Assembly (NCBI GenBank): GCA_905221605.1 | Contig: CAJNDS010001001.1 | Span: 284,049 to 348,048, forward strand | DNA: 64,000 nt | From: Symbiodinium natans | Lineage: Eukaryota > Sar > Dinophyceae > Suessiales > Symbiodiniaceae | Direction: 5' to 3' | The notes under the pieces: model-generated | What the model saw: the letters and a program-made list of their open reading frames with translations, nothing else | What the model was told of the DNA's origin: nothing | Database searches by the model: none | Position numbers and translations under genes: made by a program | Part shown: in pieces, positions 53,957 through 64,000 of the stretch | Numbering within the stretch: position 1 is the first letter of the stretch | Layout: each line of letters begins with the position of its first letter

Positions 53957-55116
53957 TTGAGGGGCTGGGGCTTAGATGGGGGTTGGGAGCTGGGAGTGCT
54001 TGGGGCTTCCCAGTAGGCCGGGGTGCAGGTGTGATCAGGGCTCGAGGCTTGCTTCAGGGCGCTTAGGCTTGGGATGCCCCTTTTGTACACCTGGATCCCT
54101 AACCCTAAACCCTAAACCCTAAACGCTAAACCCGAAACCCTAAACCCCAAACCTATACCTATATCATAAGTACCTGGAAGGCGATTCCACCTTTCGGTGA
54201 TGCCCAGTTTTCTTGTTCTGCAATGGAGGGGGCGGGTTAGGGTTTTGGACGGGTTGGCTTAAGAACGCCGCAACAACAACTTCTTTGATGCCTTTCAAGG
54301 GCAATATGGAGATTAATCTATTATTTTCTATGGTTGCTGAGCCTTTAGTAGAAATTGTAGGCGCCGCAAGAAAGGAATCCTGCAGTTCGGTTAGGGTTTG
54401 AAGGTGAATTTCCTCAATTAAGGGACGTTGAGGCTCTACACTCCCCAACCCCCAAACTGAAAAGCAGACACAACCCTATATAAGTCCTACAATAGGCAAC
54501 ATGAGCCAAACAAGAAACTAAACCCTAAACCCTAATTAAACCCTATAGATCCTAGAATAACATGAGACAAACAAACAAAAAAAAATACGTGGGGGCGGAG
54601 CACTGTGAGATCCAGATCTTCCGCCGGCAGGGGAGGATTTGACAGACCTGCGGTGTCGTTCTCGACCTCGTTCAGGGTTTAGGGTTTGTTTAGGGTTTAG
54701 GGTTTAGGGTTTGGGGTTTAGGGTGTTTTTGGTTTGGGGTTTCGGGTTTAGGGCGTTTCGGTTCGGGTTTCGAGCCTGTCTAAAAACTCTACGGACCCCG
54801 AAGGTTGTACCCTTGGGTTTGGGGGCCCCTTTTTTAGATCCTCTAAGGAAATATTAAGGGCCATCTAACCCTAAACCCTTGACCCTAAACCCTAACACCG
54901 CCATGTTAGAAGTACATTGAGGGGACCTTTCGGGTTACGACCTTAGGGGGTGCAAGTTTGAAGCCGTTTGAGTCTAAAACAACCCAACCCGCAACCCGAA
55001 GTCCTCCTCGAAATCACTCAACACCGAAAAAAAAGCTCAAAACCTCAACCACACCTAGTGTAGCTTCGAGTTGGGATCAAGGGGAAGGGGGGGGGGGGTT
55101 CTGTTTCAGCACCAGA

Positions 55117-55208
55117 GGTTGGGATGTTCCCCCTTCTACTACCCTAAACCCTAAACCTTAAACTTTAAGCCCTAAACCCCAAACCCAAGGGGGAACATTC
55201 CAAGCTAG
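55117..55208. mobile_element. family C element with its interior replaced by telomere-like repeats
   Basis: Arms GTTGGGATGTTCCCCCTTCT and AAGGGGGAACATTCCAAGC remain. The interior is a run of CCCTAAACC and CCTTAAACTTTAAG type units (55141-55188) with no ACTAACAGTCC core. Confidence 0.62.
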
Positions 55209-55346
55209 AGGCCTGAAAGTGATTTGGAGTGTCTCGGGGTACCCTCACCACGAACCCAAACTCCCAGACGCACCCTCTAAAACGTCAACCCTATAAAACG
55301 TCTAGACCAAAGCTCAAAATAAAAAAAGAGCACCCCTTCCGGTTTA

Positions 55347-55457
55347 AAACCCTAAACCCTAAACCCTAAACCCTAAACCCTAAACCCTGAACCCTAAACC
55401 CTAAACCCTAAACCCTAAACCCTAAACCCTAAAACCCTAAACCCTAAGCCCTAAAGT
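55347..55457 (-). repeat. CCCTAAA array
   Basis: About fifteen units, one CCCTGAA and one octamer. A second array with CCCTACA variants is at 55555-55655. Confidence 0.93.
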
Positions 55458-55982
55458 CTTTGTAAGGGAACCTAAACCCTCAAAAACAAAAAGGGGACTC
55501 AGGGCCGCCCCGGTGGGTCTTGTCTGACCCTCGAAACCCTGCAGCCCCTACGCTAAACCCTAAACCCTAAACCCTACACCCTAAAGCCTAAACCCTAAAC
55601 CCTAAACCCTACACCCTACACCCTAAACCCTAAACCCTAAACCCTAAGCCCTAAGCCCTACACCCGGCCAGGTGGCACAAACAGGCAGGTACCCATGCTG
55701 CGTGCAAACCTGGCTTCGAGTGTGGGGGTCGGGGGGTGTGCGGGTGGGCGGGTGGGCCTAGGTTTCTGCAGGGTTTTTTGGGCTTCTGGGCGAAAAATAT
55801 GTGCCATGTGGCGTGCCGGGTTTCTGGGGGGTTGAGGGTTTGGGGCCTCTGCGAAGTCTACTGGCACCTGCACTGCCTGGGCGCTGTCCAGCAGCGGGAG
55901 GGCTGCCACACGAAGGGGCCAGCCGTGCCGAGCCGCCATCGAGATTCGGACGGCCTCTTCTTTTGGCAGGGCACTTAAGGGG

Positions 55983-56115
55983 TTGAGGGGTTTGGGGTTT
56001 AGGGGTTTAGGGTGTTAGGGTGTTAGGGGTTAGGGTGTTAGGGAGTTAGGGTTTTAGGGTTTTAGGGTTTAGGATTTTAGGGTTTTAGGGTTTAGGGTTT
56101 ATGGTTTTAGAGTTT
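55983..56115 (+). repeat. GGGTTTTA and GGGTGTTA variant array
   Basis: Octameric GGGTTTTA and GGGTGTTA units rather than heptamers. Similar octamers occur at 51940-52010. Confidence 0.85.
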
Positions 56116-58106
56116 TCGAGTTTCATCGCTCAGGCTCGGACAAGCCAGGCGAGGCATATACCCTGATTGAGTGCTCAATGACACTAGCATCTACCACTAA
56201 GCAGACCTTGCTTCTCCAGGTGATACTATTGGGTTCAGGGTTTCAGGCTTTAGGGTTTAATTCGAGGTACTGTGCTTCATTAGGGTCACTGACAGGGAAT
56301 GGCATTCGCGAAGTATCGAGAAGCTTTCAGTCGTCTATAAAGAATATCAAAGGCACCCCGCATGCAAGCCCAAAACCCGATAGGCCGATACCTGGAACCC
56401 TAAACCATGCAAGCTGAAAACTGAACAAAAACCCACCTTCTTTCCCTAAAGTTCTAAGGCCTCTTGTTTTAGGGCTGTTGGGCCCGAAGGCCGTCTTGTA
56501 TAAGGTTTTTGGGTGTTTTTAGCCTAAGGGTTTGGAAGTCTTGCGAGGTTTTCCGGGGCTGTAGGGTTTTAGGTGGGAGTTAGTACAACAGGGCAAGGCC
56601 AAAACAAACAAGGTACCCCCAAATCCTGCAAACATCGACACGGCCGATCCTCCTCGCTGTCCCTGCCTCCTCCAATGGTGAGGGCTTGCGCTGCTTGGAC
56701 TCGGCGACACCCCCGGCGATGAGGCAGCCCTCATGTCGGTTTTATAGGGTTCAGGGGTTAAAGTGAAGTCTTTTCGGGGGGACCGTTGCGGTGTCTTGCT
56801 CTTTCCCCAAACAGTTTCCTGTAAGGGTTCCTAGCAGTTTGGGGGGGCCGTCGCTGGTGAAATTGTTCAGATGACACATAATCTAAGGGTGGCGACATGC
56901 TCACTTAACATGGGCCGCTAATTTGGGAATGCTGACATTTACTTGGGCCCCCGAATTTGCGAACCCTTGTATACGCCTTGTATACACTATCAGACCCCAG
57001 GGCCCATACTTCAGAACCCTTTTTAAAAGAAGGCAAGGGACCACATTCAGGTCCAACAGTACCCTAATCCCGTTGTTAAAGCATAGGGGGCATAGGCTTT
57101 AGGGTTCTGGGTTTAGGACTTGAGTGCGCTTGCGGGCTGCAGGCTTGTCTGGAAAGGTTTGCGGGCTTGAGGCGTTCGGCTGTTGGGTCCGACGTGGGGT
57201 TGAGCTGCGCATGAAGTCCAAGAAGCCCTCGAGCTCCAGCGACGCTATGATGGGGGGCGCCTATTTGATTAGAATGGTTTTGGGTAGCTTCTGTTATATA
57301 AATAGAAGGAGTCTTCTAAGGACCGCATGAACCCTAAAATTGGGGTCATATACCCTATACTGTATACTACGAAGGTAATATGAACCATAAACCCTTTTGG
57401 GGTTCATTTGGTCCCCAAGGACCTGCCACCGAAACCCTTCTGTTGCTTCGCATCGGGCATGGAGGAATGGGACATCATGATCGTTGTGATGGTTACTCTG
57501 TATTTCCAAGAAAGGTTACGCGGCCTGACAAGCAGGAGAGCCCTGAAGCCCCAAACGCTGAAGCGTTCCGAAAAAAGGGGGAGTTGAGGGATTCGGGGAC
57601 CCTAATGGGCCTGAACAATTAGAATTGGGTTTCGGGGGTTTGCTATATTTTGATTACAAAGGGACCCTCAGGGAACATTATTTGTAGCTATTCCGACCCC
57701 TATATTGAACCCTCAACCAAGGGAGCAAGGAGGGAGTGGGGAGGGAGGGAGGCAATGCCTCGGCGCCCAGTAGGTGGCCAGCACCTGAGTGTGGGGGGGG
57801 TGGCAGGCAGTAGTTTAGTTTAGAGTTGAGGACGACCCTGAAACGGGCTTAGGCTTCCTGGTAAACTTTAAGGGCCAACCTCGAAACCCTCGAAACCCCT
57901 GGCTCTCTCTGCGTCTCAGCTCGGTGGCGCAAGCTGGCGCCCACATTGGGCGCGAAGCGCACGCCGTGGAGCAGCACCAGGGTTCGTGGACTCTCTCGGG
58001 ATGGCCTAAGAGTGGGGGGTTGAGGAAAACAGGGGCATCGGAAATTGGTCTGTGCTGCAAAATCACGCAAACCTTGTTGCACAGGAAAGCCGACAACGAT
58101 GATGTG
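56116..58106. other. no gene recognised
   Basis: Mostly unique sequence with short frames on both strands, one family B element, and AACCCTTGTATACGCCTTGT (56960), which resembles GACCCTTGTATACGCTATAT (43745). Confidence 0.5.
57316..57421. mobile_element. family B palindromic element
   Basis: Left arm AAGGACCGCATGAACCC, right arm GGGTTCATTTGGTCCCCAAG, centre GTCATATACCCTATACTG. Confidence 0.65.
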
Positions 58107-58205
58107 GGGGCTTACGATACTAGGGGTACCTTGTTAGGTCCTTATTAAGAGGGGATCCTACCATTTGGGGTCTATTTGAGGAGTCCCCTGTTTTCGCCAA
58201 TCCCC
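58107..58205. repeat. family D dispersed element
   Basis: GGGGTACCTTGTTAGGTCCT, GGGGATCCTACCATTTGGGG and GAGGAGTCCCCTGTTTTCGC align in order with 6996-7102. Confidence 0.42.
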
Positions 58206-58379
58206 ATATCTCCAAAGCCCCCTGAAAGCCCTCCCAAGTATCCAGCTTCAAACCCTGCTTATCAGCACCCATAGACCTCCAAGTGCAGACGAAGCACCAA
58301 GCTACAGCTACAAGCTCAATCGAGGAAGAAGCGGTTTAGTGTTTTGGGTATCATGATGGGGGTGCTGGTGCTAACTGCG

Positions 58380-58800
58380 GCGGTGGTGGTGATCGTATCA
58401 GTGGAGACAGCACTCGAAGCAACGGCGGTGGCAGCAGTGCTAGTAGTAGCAGTAGGATGTCTGCAGACTGTTGATGTCTGCGAGCTGTACACTTAAAGCG
58501 CGAAGGTGTCGGGGCGGTGGTGGCAGTAGCGGTAGTAGGGACAGCAGGAGTAGTAGCAGTAGCAGTAGTAGTAGCAGCAGTAGTAGCAGTCGTCCTCGTA
58601 GTATGTATAGCAGGAATAGTAGGGCAGTATATTAGTATTGCAACTAGTCCTACGAAGTAGTGCAATAGCAGTTATAAGAAGAGGCATAGTAAGAGTAGTG
58701 GTAGGAGAACTAGCATTGGCGGCAGCAGCAGCAGCATTATCATTCTGCAAATCACCACTAGTGACTAGTGGTAGTAGTAGCAGTACTAGCAGCAATCGGA
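58380..58800. repeat. GTA/GCA triplet-rich tract 3' of the eight-cysteine gene
   Basis: Interspersed AGTAGTAGCAGCAGT-type triplets. Frames through it are low-complexity (Thr/Ala or Tyr/Cys runs) and are not called as genes. Confidence 0.75.
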
Positions 58801-58838
58801 CTTCTCGTGCGCTCCAGTTTTGCGCTGCGTCTCAGATC

Positions 58839-59665
58839 TCAGTCGTAAACCTTCTGCTCTGGGATCCAATCGCAAAACAAGGTTTGAGACTCGCACACGA
58901 ACTTGTCATACTTCAGGCCGTCACAAAGCATCTTATGATGGGGTTGCGAACTCTTGCCCTCACAGTGTGCGCGAATCACCCTTGGTAGTGTCCACTGACA
59001 GATAAACTGCAGGTCGCAACTGTTCTGCTCCTTCAAAAATCCGCAGGTTCTCCCATGAGCTTCGTGTCCGGGCTTGGCCTTGCACATGCCATCACCCCCA
59101 GGGCCTGAGGAACCCGAACTGACGGTGGACCCAGCATTGCCGTAGACCTTCTTTTCCGGAATCCAGTCGCAAAACAAGGTTTGAGACTCACACACGAACT
59201 TGTCATACTTCAGGCCATCACATAGCATCTTGTGATGGGGTTGTGACGCTTTGCCCTCGCAATGCCCGGGAAGAATCGTTGGAAGCACCCAGCGGCAGAC
59301 AAACTGCATGTTGCAACTCCCCTCCTCCTGGAGGAGGCCGCACGAGCCCCCGAGTGCTTCATGCCCCGGCTTGGCCTGACACATGCCTCGGATGGTAATA
59401 ATCACCCTCTAAAAATATGTCCCTCAACATGATCCTCTTAAACCCAATAAGGGAAAACTCTGAGCAATAGCCCTCAATATGAGCCTCTTTAACACAAGAA
59501 GGGAAAACACAACATGTCCCAAGGACCTCCCGAGATGCCATCACCGCCTGAAACTTCCGAAGTCTTTTGCAAACCGTTCGTAGACTCTGCACTGAGATCG
59601 GCAGAGCCTTGAATGTCCCGAAGCGCATGAACTGCCATCAGCATAGACAAAAGGACGCACCACAT
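58839..59665 (-). CDS. secreted protein with two eight-cysteine repeats, 2 exons
   Basis: Exons at 59665-59539 and 59386-58839 (complement) give 675 bp, 224 residues and a TGA stop. Residues 1-14 (MWCVLLSMLMAVHA) form a signal peptide. Residues 15-43 are a low-complexity Ser/Gly-rich leader. Two repeats of about 82 residues follow at 44-125 and 143-224, joined by a linker rich in Gly and Ser. Each repeat has eight cysteines at relative positions 2, 15, 24, 30, 42, 55, 65 and 72. The motifs AKPGHEA, SQPHHKMLCDGLKYDKF and TLFCDWIPE are shared. The C-terminal half of the repeat is nearly identical between copies, while the first half has diverged. The pattern suggests four disulfides per repeat and an extracellular role; I do not recognise the domain. 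ATG 59665 is preferred because upstream in-frame starts are non-ATG and would bury the signal peptide. The intron is a GC-AG family N element. Confidence 0.78.
59387..59538 (-). mobile_element. intron of the eight-cysteine gene: family N introner
   Basis: This 152-bp GC-AG intron is flanked by GGCAT direct repeats. It contains two tandem copies of a unit of about 42 bp (CCTCAA.ATGA.CCTCTT...AAGGGAAAAC). Single-unit relatives lie at 4950-5012 and 40207-40283, sharing CCCAATAAGGGAAAA and ATGTCCCA.GG.CCTACC. Confidence 0.75.
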
Positions 59666-59931
59666 GGCGACAGATTTCACAAATCGACGGACCCGCGCAA
59701 GAACGCTTCGCTCCAGACACGGCTGCACATTCGACACCACTCTTGCTGAGTTCAAAGATCCCGGGGCTTCTGCACGGTCTTTTCCTTTACTCCCCTTAGA
59801 ACCTGCATAACAAAATCTCTATCCAGAATCTTCCCCTGGCTAAGGGTGCTATAGTTTCCTGTATACTAGCGACTCAGGGGCGCAGTGGATTACGGGTTCG
59901 CTGGTTTAGAAGCGATGCCCCCGCTCACACG

Positions 59932-60051
59932 CTACTTGGGAGTTCAGGGTACTTACAACTCCGTCTAGGGTTTAGGGCTAGGGTTGAGGGTTGAGGGTTG
60001 AGGGTTTTGGGTTTTGGGTTTTGGGTTTTGGGTTTTGGGTTTTGGGTTTAC
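59932..60051. mobile_element. family E left arm fused to telomere-like array
   Basis: TACTTGGGAGTTCAGGGTAC and TTACAACTCCGTC of family E run straight into TAGGGTTTAGGG. GGGTTGA units follow, then about seven GGTTTTG units (60001-60048). No right arm follows. Confidence 0.5.
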
Positions 60052-60157
60052 TTCAACGCGCTGCCAGGTCGCTCTCCGACCTCCGCCAGGAGCTCCTGGG
60101 GAGCTGAACACGAAGTGTGAGGTAGTGCTCGACATGATGAACCCCCTGATCTTGTCA

Positions 60158-60252
60158 TGTTCACCCGTATACTAGCACTCCTTCGTAAAAATTCTCTGGT
60201 ACCCCCTAAAACCCAATTAAGGGCTGTTAGTGTAAGGGGGAACGTCCCAAAC
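60158..60252. mobile_element. family C element, diverged
   Basis: Left arm CCCGTATACTAGCACTCC, right arm TTAAGGGCTGTTAGTGTAAG followed by GGGGAACGTCCCAA. Confidence 0.5.
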
Positions 60253-60265
60253 CTCATCCTTCGGT

Positions 60266-60401
60266 AAGGTTCATCTGGGTACTCATAAGTAAGGTTTAAC
60301 GTTCAAGTGTAAGGGTACTTACAAGTATAGGGTCGTGTAGGACCCTAAATAAGACAACACTAAACTCTAAACCTTAGAAGTGCCATGAACCTCCAAGTAC
60401 C
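60266..60401. mobile_element. family E palindromic element
   Basis: Left arm TTCATCTGGGTACTCATAAG, right arm AAGTGCCATGAACCTCCAAG. It directly abuts the family B copy. Confidence 0.52.
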
Positions 60402-60537
60402 TTGGGGAGCCAAATGAACCCTGCAACTCGGGGCATACAAACTACACTACCAATAATTTCTTTTAAGGAACTATGAGAATTATGAACCAAGAACCCTAAA
60501 CCCTAAACCCTAAGCGGGTTCATGTGGTCCCCAAGGA
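60400..60537. mobile_element. family B palindromic element with telomere insert
   Basis: Arms CCTTGGGGAGCCAAATGAAC and GGGTTCATGTGGTCCCCAAG. About three CCCTAAA units lie just inside the right arm (60491-60513). Its left end abuts the family E copy ending at 60401. Confidence 0.65.
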
Positions 60538-60737
60538 TAAGGAGCCTTCTCTAACTATAAGGAGTAGGGTTTAGGGTGCCCGAATGCAGAGAACCGGTCA
60601 TATGCCATGAGTAGGATCTGTCAGGAACTTGAGGGTTTGAGGGCGTATCTTGGCAAGTTCGGCCTCAGTGGAGTCGAAGAGCTTCGCAGGCCCAAGCGAC
60701 CTCGAGGCACCTTGCGGGCGACGGAGAGGGGGGCAGT

Positions 60738-60781
60738 TAGGGTTTAGGGTTTAGGGTTTAGGGTTTAGGGTTTAGGGTATA
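60738..60781 (+). repeat. TTTAGGG array
   Basis: About six units. Confidence 0.92.
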
Positions 60782-61387
60782 GGGGGCTGGGCGCCTGCAT
60801 CTGTATTTCAATTCAAGCGGTCATGACAATTGATGGAAGATGTGTATCAGCTACCCACTCACACTCACAACAAGACTTGTACTCAAACCATGCTACGCCC
60901 CAGGATAGAACTGGACCCCGAGACCCTTTTGCATCTGGGTTCTCTTCGGCTGCCGGACCCCTAATCCTATATTAAGGGGCGAAAGGCGGGACCCTTGTAA
61001 GGGGCCTTAGGGGTTCTTTGGGGGGCTATTTAGAGGATACTTAGGTATGTATATAGGGTTAGTAAGATTCAGGGTCCCTTCTGTCCCTCCTTCTACCCCT
61101 TAACCACAAAGCCTACACACCCTGAGCCCCTGAAGCCCCGAATGCCAGTCCCCCCCGGCGCTGGCCTCGCCGCCAATCCCGCACAAAGCTGGCGGCCTTT
61201 GCTTCACCACTTGGGAACATCTCAGACCCCAAACCCTAAACCCTAAACCCCAAACCCTGAACCCCCTCCTAAACCCTAAACCTTAAACCCTAAACACACA
61301 CTCGCAAAGCAGGACCCAACTGAAGTTTTCCTGGGTGGGGGGCGGAGGGATTTCTATGGCCGACGAAGAGGAGGCAAACAAAAGTTA

Positions 61388-61475
61388 AGGTTTAGGGTAG
61401 GGTTTAGGTTGCTTCTAGGAGGGAACTCAGAACCCAAAAAAGAAAGGGTGAAGGGCACCACTCCGGCAACCCACC
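61388..61475. mobile_element. family A fragment with its left arm replaced by telomere repeat
   Basis: The right two thirds of family A (GCTTCTAGGAGGGAACTCAG, AAAGGGTGAAGGGCACCAC) begin directly after GGTTTAGGGTAGGGTTTAGG. The usual left arm is missing. Confidence 0.45.
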
Positions 61476-61705
61476 AGAAAATAGGAGCCGCAGCTCTGGC
61501 AAATAGGATTCGGGGCACCTTTGGGGCTATAGACAGCCATAAGAGGGTTCAGACGGGTTCCCTTTCAAGGGCCCCCCTTATGCTATAGACCCTCTCAATA
61601 AGGTCCTTGTTTAAGAAGAATCTGGGTCCCCCTTATCCTACCTAGGCCGCTAAGGGATGTCTTTCTTAAAAGTAGGAGCCGGTGGCTCCGAGGGAGCTAT
61701 CTATA

Positions 61706-61828
61706 CTTTCATGTTCATTTGGGTACTGATAAGTAGGATGATGACTAGAAGTACCCTAAACACGAGTTTTCAAGCGTAGTTACCCTAAGCGTAACCCTAC
61801 TTCTAGATTCCCATGAACCTCCAAGTAT
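61706..61828. mobile_element. family E palindromic element
   Basis: Left arm TTCATTTGGGTACTGATAAG, right arm TTCTAGATTCCCATGAACCT followed by CCAAGTA. Confidence 0.55.
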
Positions 61829-61959
61829 CGGCGACACGAGTCGCTAGAAGGCCCAGTGCAACCGGTTGTCCCTTCGCCACGGCCCTCAACCCGAAGGCCC
61901 GAAGGGTGGCATAGTGGTCGCTTAACCGAAACCCTTTCTGCCACTGGACTACCCTAACA

Positions 61960-62035
61960 CCTAAACCCTAAACCCTGAACCCTGAACCCTGAACCCTGAA
62001 CCCTAAACCCTAAACCCCAATACCCTAAACCCTTC
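61960..62035 (-). repeat. CCCTGAA and CCCTAAA array
   Basis: Four CCCTGAA variants flanked by CCCTAAA units, as at 3119-3213. Confidence 0.87.
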
Positions 62036-62164
62036 CCATGGCACCCAGAATTGGACCAAGTCGCAGGGTGCCGCGCTCTCAGGGACGAGGATGCAGCCGA
62101 AGGCCAGCAGGGAGCCCCGCAGGCGCGGAGCATCGAGGGGTCGTTGGGGCCGAGGGGCTTTAGA

Positions 62165-62262
62165 AGGTACTTCAGGGGCGGGGCTTTAGGGGGCTTTAGG
62201 GGGCTTTAGGAAGGGCTTTAGGAAGGGCTTTACGGGGGCTTTAGGGGGGCTTTAGGGGGCTG
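62165..62262 (+). repeat. GGGGGCTTTA minisatellite
   Basis: About nine units of 10-12 bp (GGGGGCTTTA, GGAAGGGCTTTA). It is unlike the telomere-type heptamer. Confidence 0.85.
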
Positions 62263-63828
62263 TGGGTTGAGTGTTTTGAGGATGCTTCTGGGCTTTTTGT
62301 TGGGGCTGGGCGGGGTCTCGGGTTGTGAGTGGGGGCTGAGCTGCTTGCACATCATCTTGAATTAAGCTGTAGGCTTAGGGATCCACACGGTTGGTCCATT
62401 GGTGTCGGGTGCAGGCAGTTTTGTGTGCGTCACGCATTTGGTCAAAAGATCGCGACACTTTGGATTCAGTGCACGGGAATCTTTAACAAGGTCAAGTTGG
62501 GTTTGGGGTCTGCTGCACATTTCCTCATGGAAGACACTGTGTTAGTTATTGCTTTCCACATTACTATAGTTTGTTTTGATATTAGTAATTATTCTTTTGC
62601 ATTGTAGAATACATTTCTGTACGATAATTTTACCTATATTAGGGTATTAGTACATTCGATTTTCTGCACAGAAGTACTGAAGCGCTGAACCGCCCCTCCG
62701 AAACTCCCTCGCCTCAGAGAACCAGAGGCCCATTTTCCTCTCCAAGCATATATGCCCTAAGCCCTAACCCCCCCCCAAAAAAAAAAAAAACTTAAACTAA
62801 ACCCTAAAACCCTACAGCCAAATCCAAAGCCGGAGCCATGATGTCTCCTAGTGATGGCTGCTTTTCTCCTTCCTGTGGTGCGTGGCGCCCTCCACCCAAA
62901 CAGGAATGTCGGCTGTGGGGGGGGGGGGTTTTACCTTCAGAATCCCAAACCTACATCTAGTAGATGTAGGTTGCTGACCCAAACCCTGAACCCTGAACCC
63001 TAAACCCTAAACCGCTTTAGGGGTTCGGAGGTTGGCACTTCAGGGTTTCCGCACAAGGCTTCACGATGCTTTCGGAAGTGAAACGCCAGAGGCTAGAACC
63101 GCGCCTGCAGCGACTTCAGCAAGGGGCAGAAGAAGAGAGGCAAGACCAAGTTGTCAAAGCCTCACTCTGGAAGGTGACTTAGGGTTTGGGGTTTAGGGTT
63201 AGGGTCTACTAGACATAGTGAGTCTCAGCTCTGAATACTTGCTTCTCTCAATGAACAGCGCAACTCGCTCCTTTCTCAAAGAGAGCAGTTTGCGGTCAAA
63301 TGTTCCTGGCCTTTCGACTTAGTTCCAACCCATGAAATGTGCCTGTGGCCTGCCTAGCATTCCATACGTGAAACTACAAAGACAGACTGAACTCCCACAT
63401 TCCTAAACTCTGTTGAGACACTAACCGAAAGCCTGATGCCTGTGTCTAGTAATCCGCCTCGCCCCCAACCCTTGACCTATCTGTAAGGTGCAGACCATGC
63501 CAGCCCGACTTTGCTGTTTGTTGGCCGCAAACCCCTAAACGCTTGTAGAGATTGCAAGGCAGTCCCTGACCTATCCAAACCTTGAACCCTTTCTACTTGC
63601 ATCAGGCGTCGTAACCCTAAAACCCGACACCCTTTCGACTTCAACCCCCCCCACCCCTCCTTCCAAACCCTAAACCTGCTGCAACAAAAACAAACCCAAT
63701 AAACCCTACATCCTAAACCCTAACCCCTCAACCCGCTCCCCTCCCAGAGACCCTGGGCCCTTCAGCAGAAAAATGGGAACTTGCCAGTTCACAGACAGGG
63801 AGGTCTCTTGGGGTAATTTCAAGTCAAC
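62263..63828. other. no gene recognised
   Basis: AT-rich unique sequence around 62550-62660, an A-run and G-run, a small palindrome CCTACATCTAGTAGATGTAG at 62950-62969, and scattered CCCTAAA units. Confidence 0.5.
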
Positions 63829-63874
63829 CCTAAACCCTAAACCCTAAACCCTAAACCCTAAACCCTAAACCCTA
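63829..63874 (-). repeat. CCCTAAA array
   Basis: About seven perfect units close to the window end. Confidence 0.93.
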
Positions 63875-64000
63875 AGAAGTTTTCCAGCATATCTGAGCCT
63901 ACGAAGACCCAGCCCCAAACCCCAGCAATCCCATGCCAAGCCCTGAAAATTTGAAGTCCTAAACCCTCAAACGGTTTGAGGGTTTAGGGAGTCAAACCCC

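Larger units (their letters stand above)
53000..54600. other. no gene recognised
   Basis: CCCTGAA variants at 53063-53110, a 126-codon minus-strand frame at 53359-53739 without motif, and one family C copy. Confidence 0.5.

Noticed and set aside
58351-58795. Frames of about 100 codons rich in Thr/Ala or Tyr/Cys
   Set aside because: They follow a GTA/GCA triplet tract and shift meaning with frame.
59865-59935. Possible tRNA-like fold (GGTTCGCTGG)
   Set aside because: No consistent acceptor, D and anticodon stems could be drawn.

Overview
The window looks like nuclear DNA of a dinoflagellate. Three lines of evidence point there. (i) The plant/alveolate telomere heptamer TTTAGGG/CCCTAAA is scattered through almost the whole 64 kb, in both orientations and in dozens of short arrays. 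(ii) The introns that can be delimited use GT, GC or GA donors with AG|G acceptors, a pattern known from dinoflagellate genomes. (iii) A degraded copy of the dinoflagellate spliced leader may lie just upstream of one gene. No bacterial operon structure is present. Genus cannot be decided from this sequence alone.

Layout: gene density is very low. Three spliced genes can be reconstructed, all on the minus strand. At 9282-9886 is a 105-residue secreted, Thr-rich, probably GPI-anchored protein. At 31119-32838 is a 458-residue type II membrane protein with a clan-A (GH17/GH72-like) glycoside hydrolase domain. At 58839-59665 is a 224-residue secreted protein with two copies of an eight-cysteine repeat. 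A frameshifted LINE reverse transcriptase remnant lies at 2103-2497. A few open stretches between repeats (21540-22100, 30099-30527, 30643-30783, 40077-40190) could be orphan exons, but no function can be assigned.

The rest is repeats. There are short telomere-like arrays and variant arrays: (AACCCCT)n over about 870 bp at 11838-12715, an 8-mer at 16217-16400 and 9-mers at 4020-4443 and 44578-44685. There are at least ten families of roughly 100-250 bp palindromic, MITE-like elements, called A, P, B, C, D, E, F, G, H, M and N here. There is also a satellite of about eight units at 37905-38655, a long pyrimidine tract, a 105-nt poly(A) run, G/C homopolymers and AT microsatellites.

Two points connect these parts. 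First, all five introns in the three readable genes are copies of dispersed palindromic families (M, M, B, A, N), each flanked by a short direct repeat of exon sequence. They therefore look like introners: mobile elements that insert into exons and are spliced out. Second, several element copies carry TTTAGGG arrays in the loop or fused to an arm. One array is flanked by a direct repeat of about 22 bp, and another is missing from a sister copy 3.2 kb away. This gives a concrete route by which telomere-like DNA could spread through the chromosome and into introns. All calls come from reading the sequence; no database search was possible.
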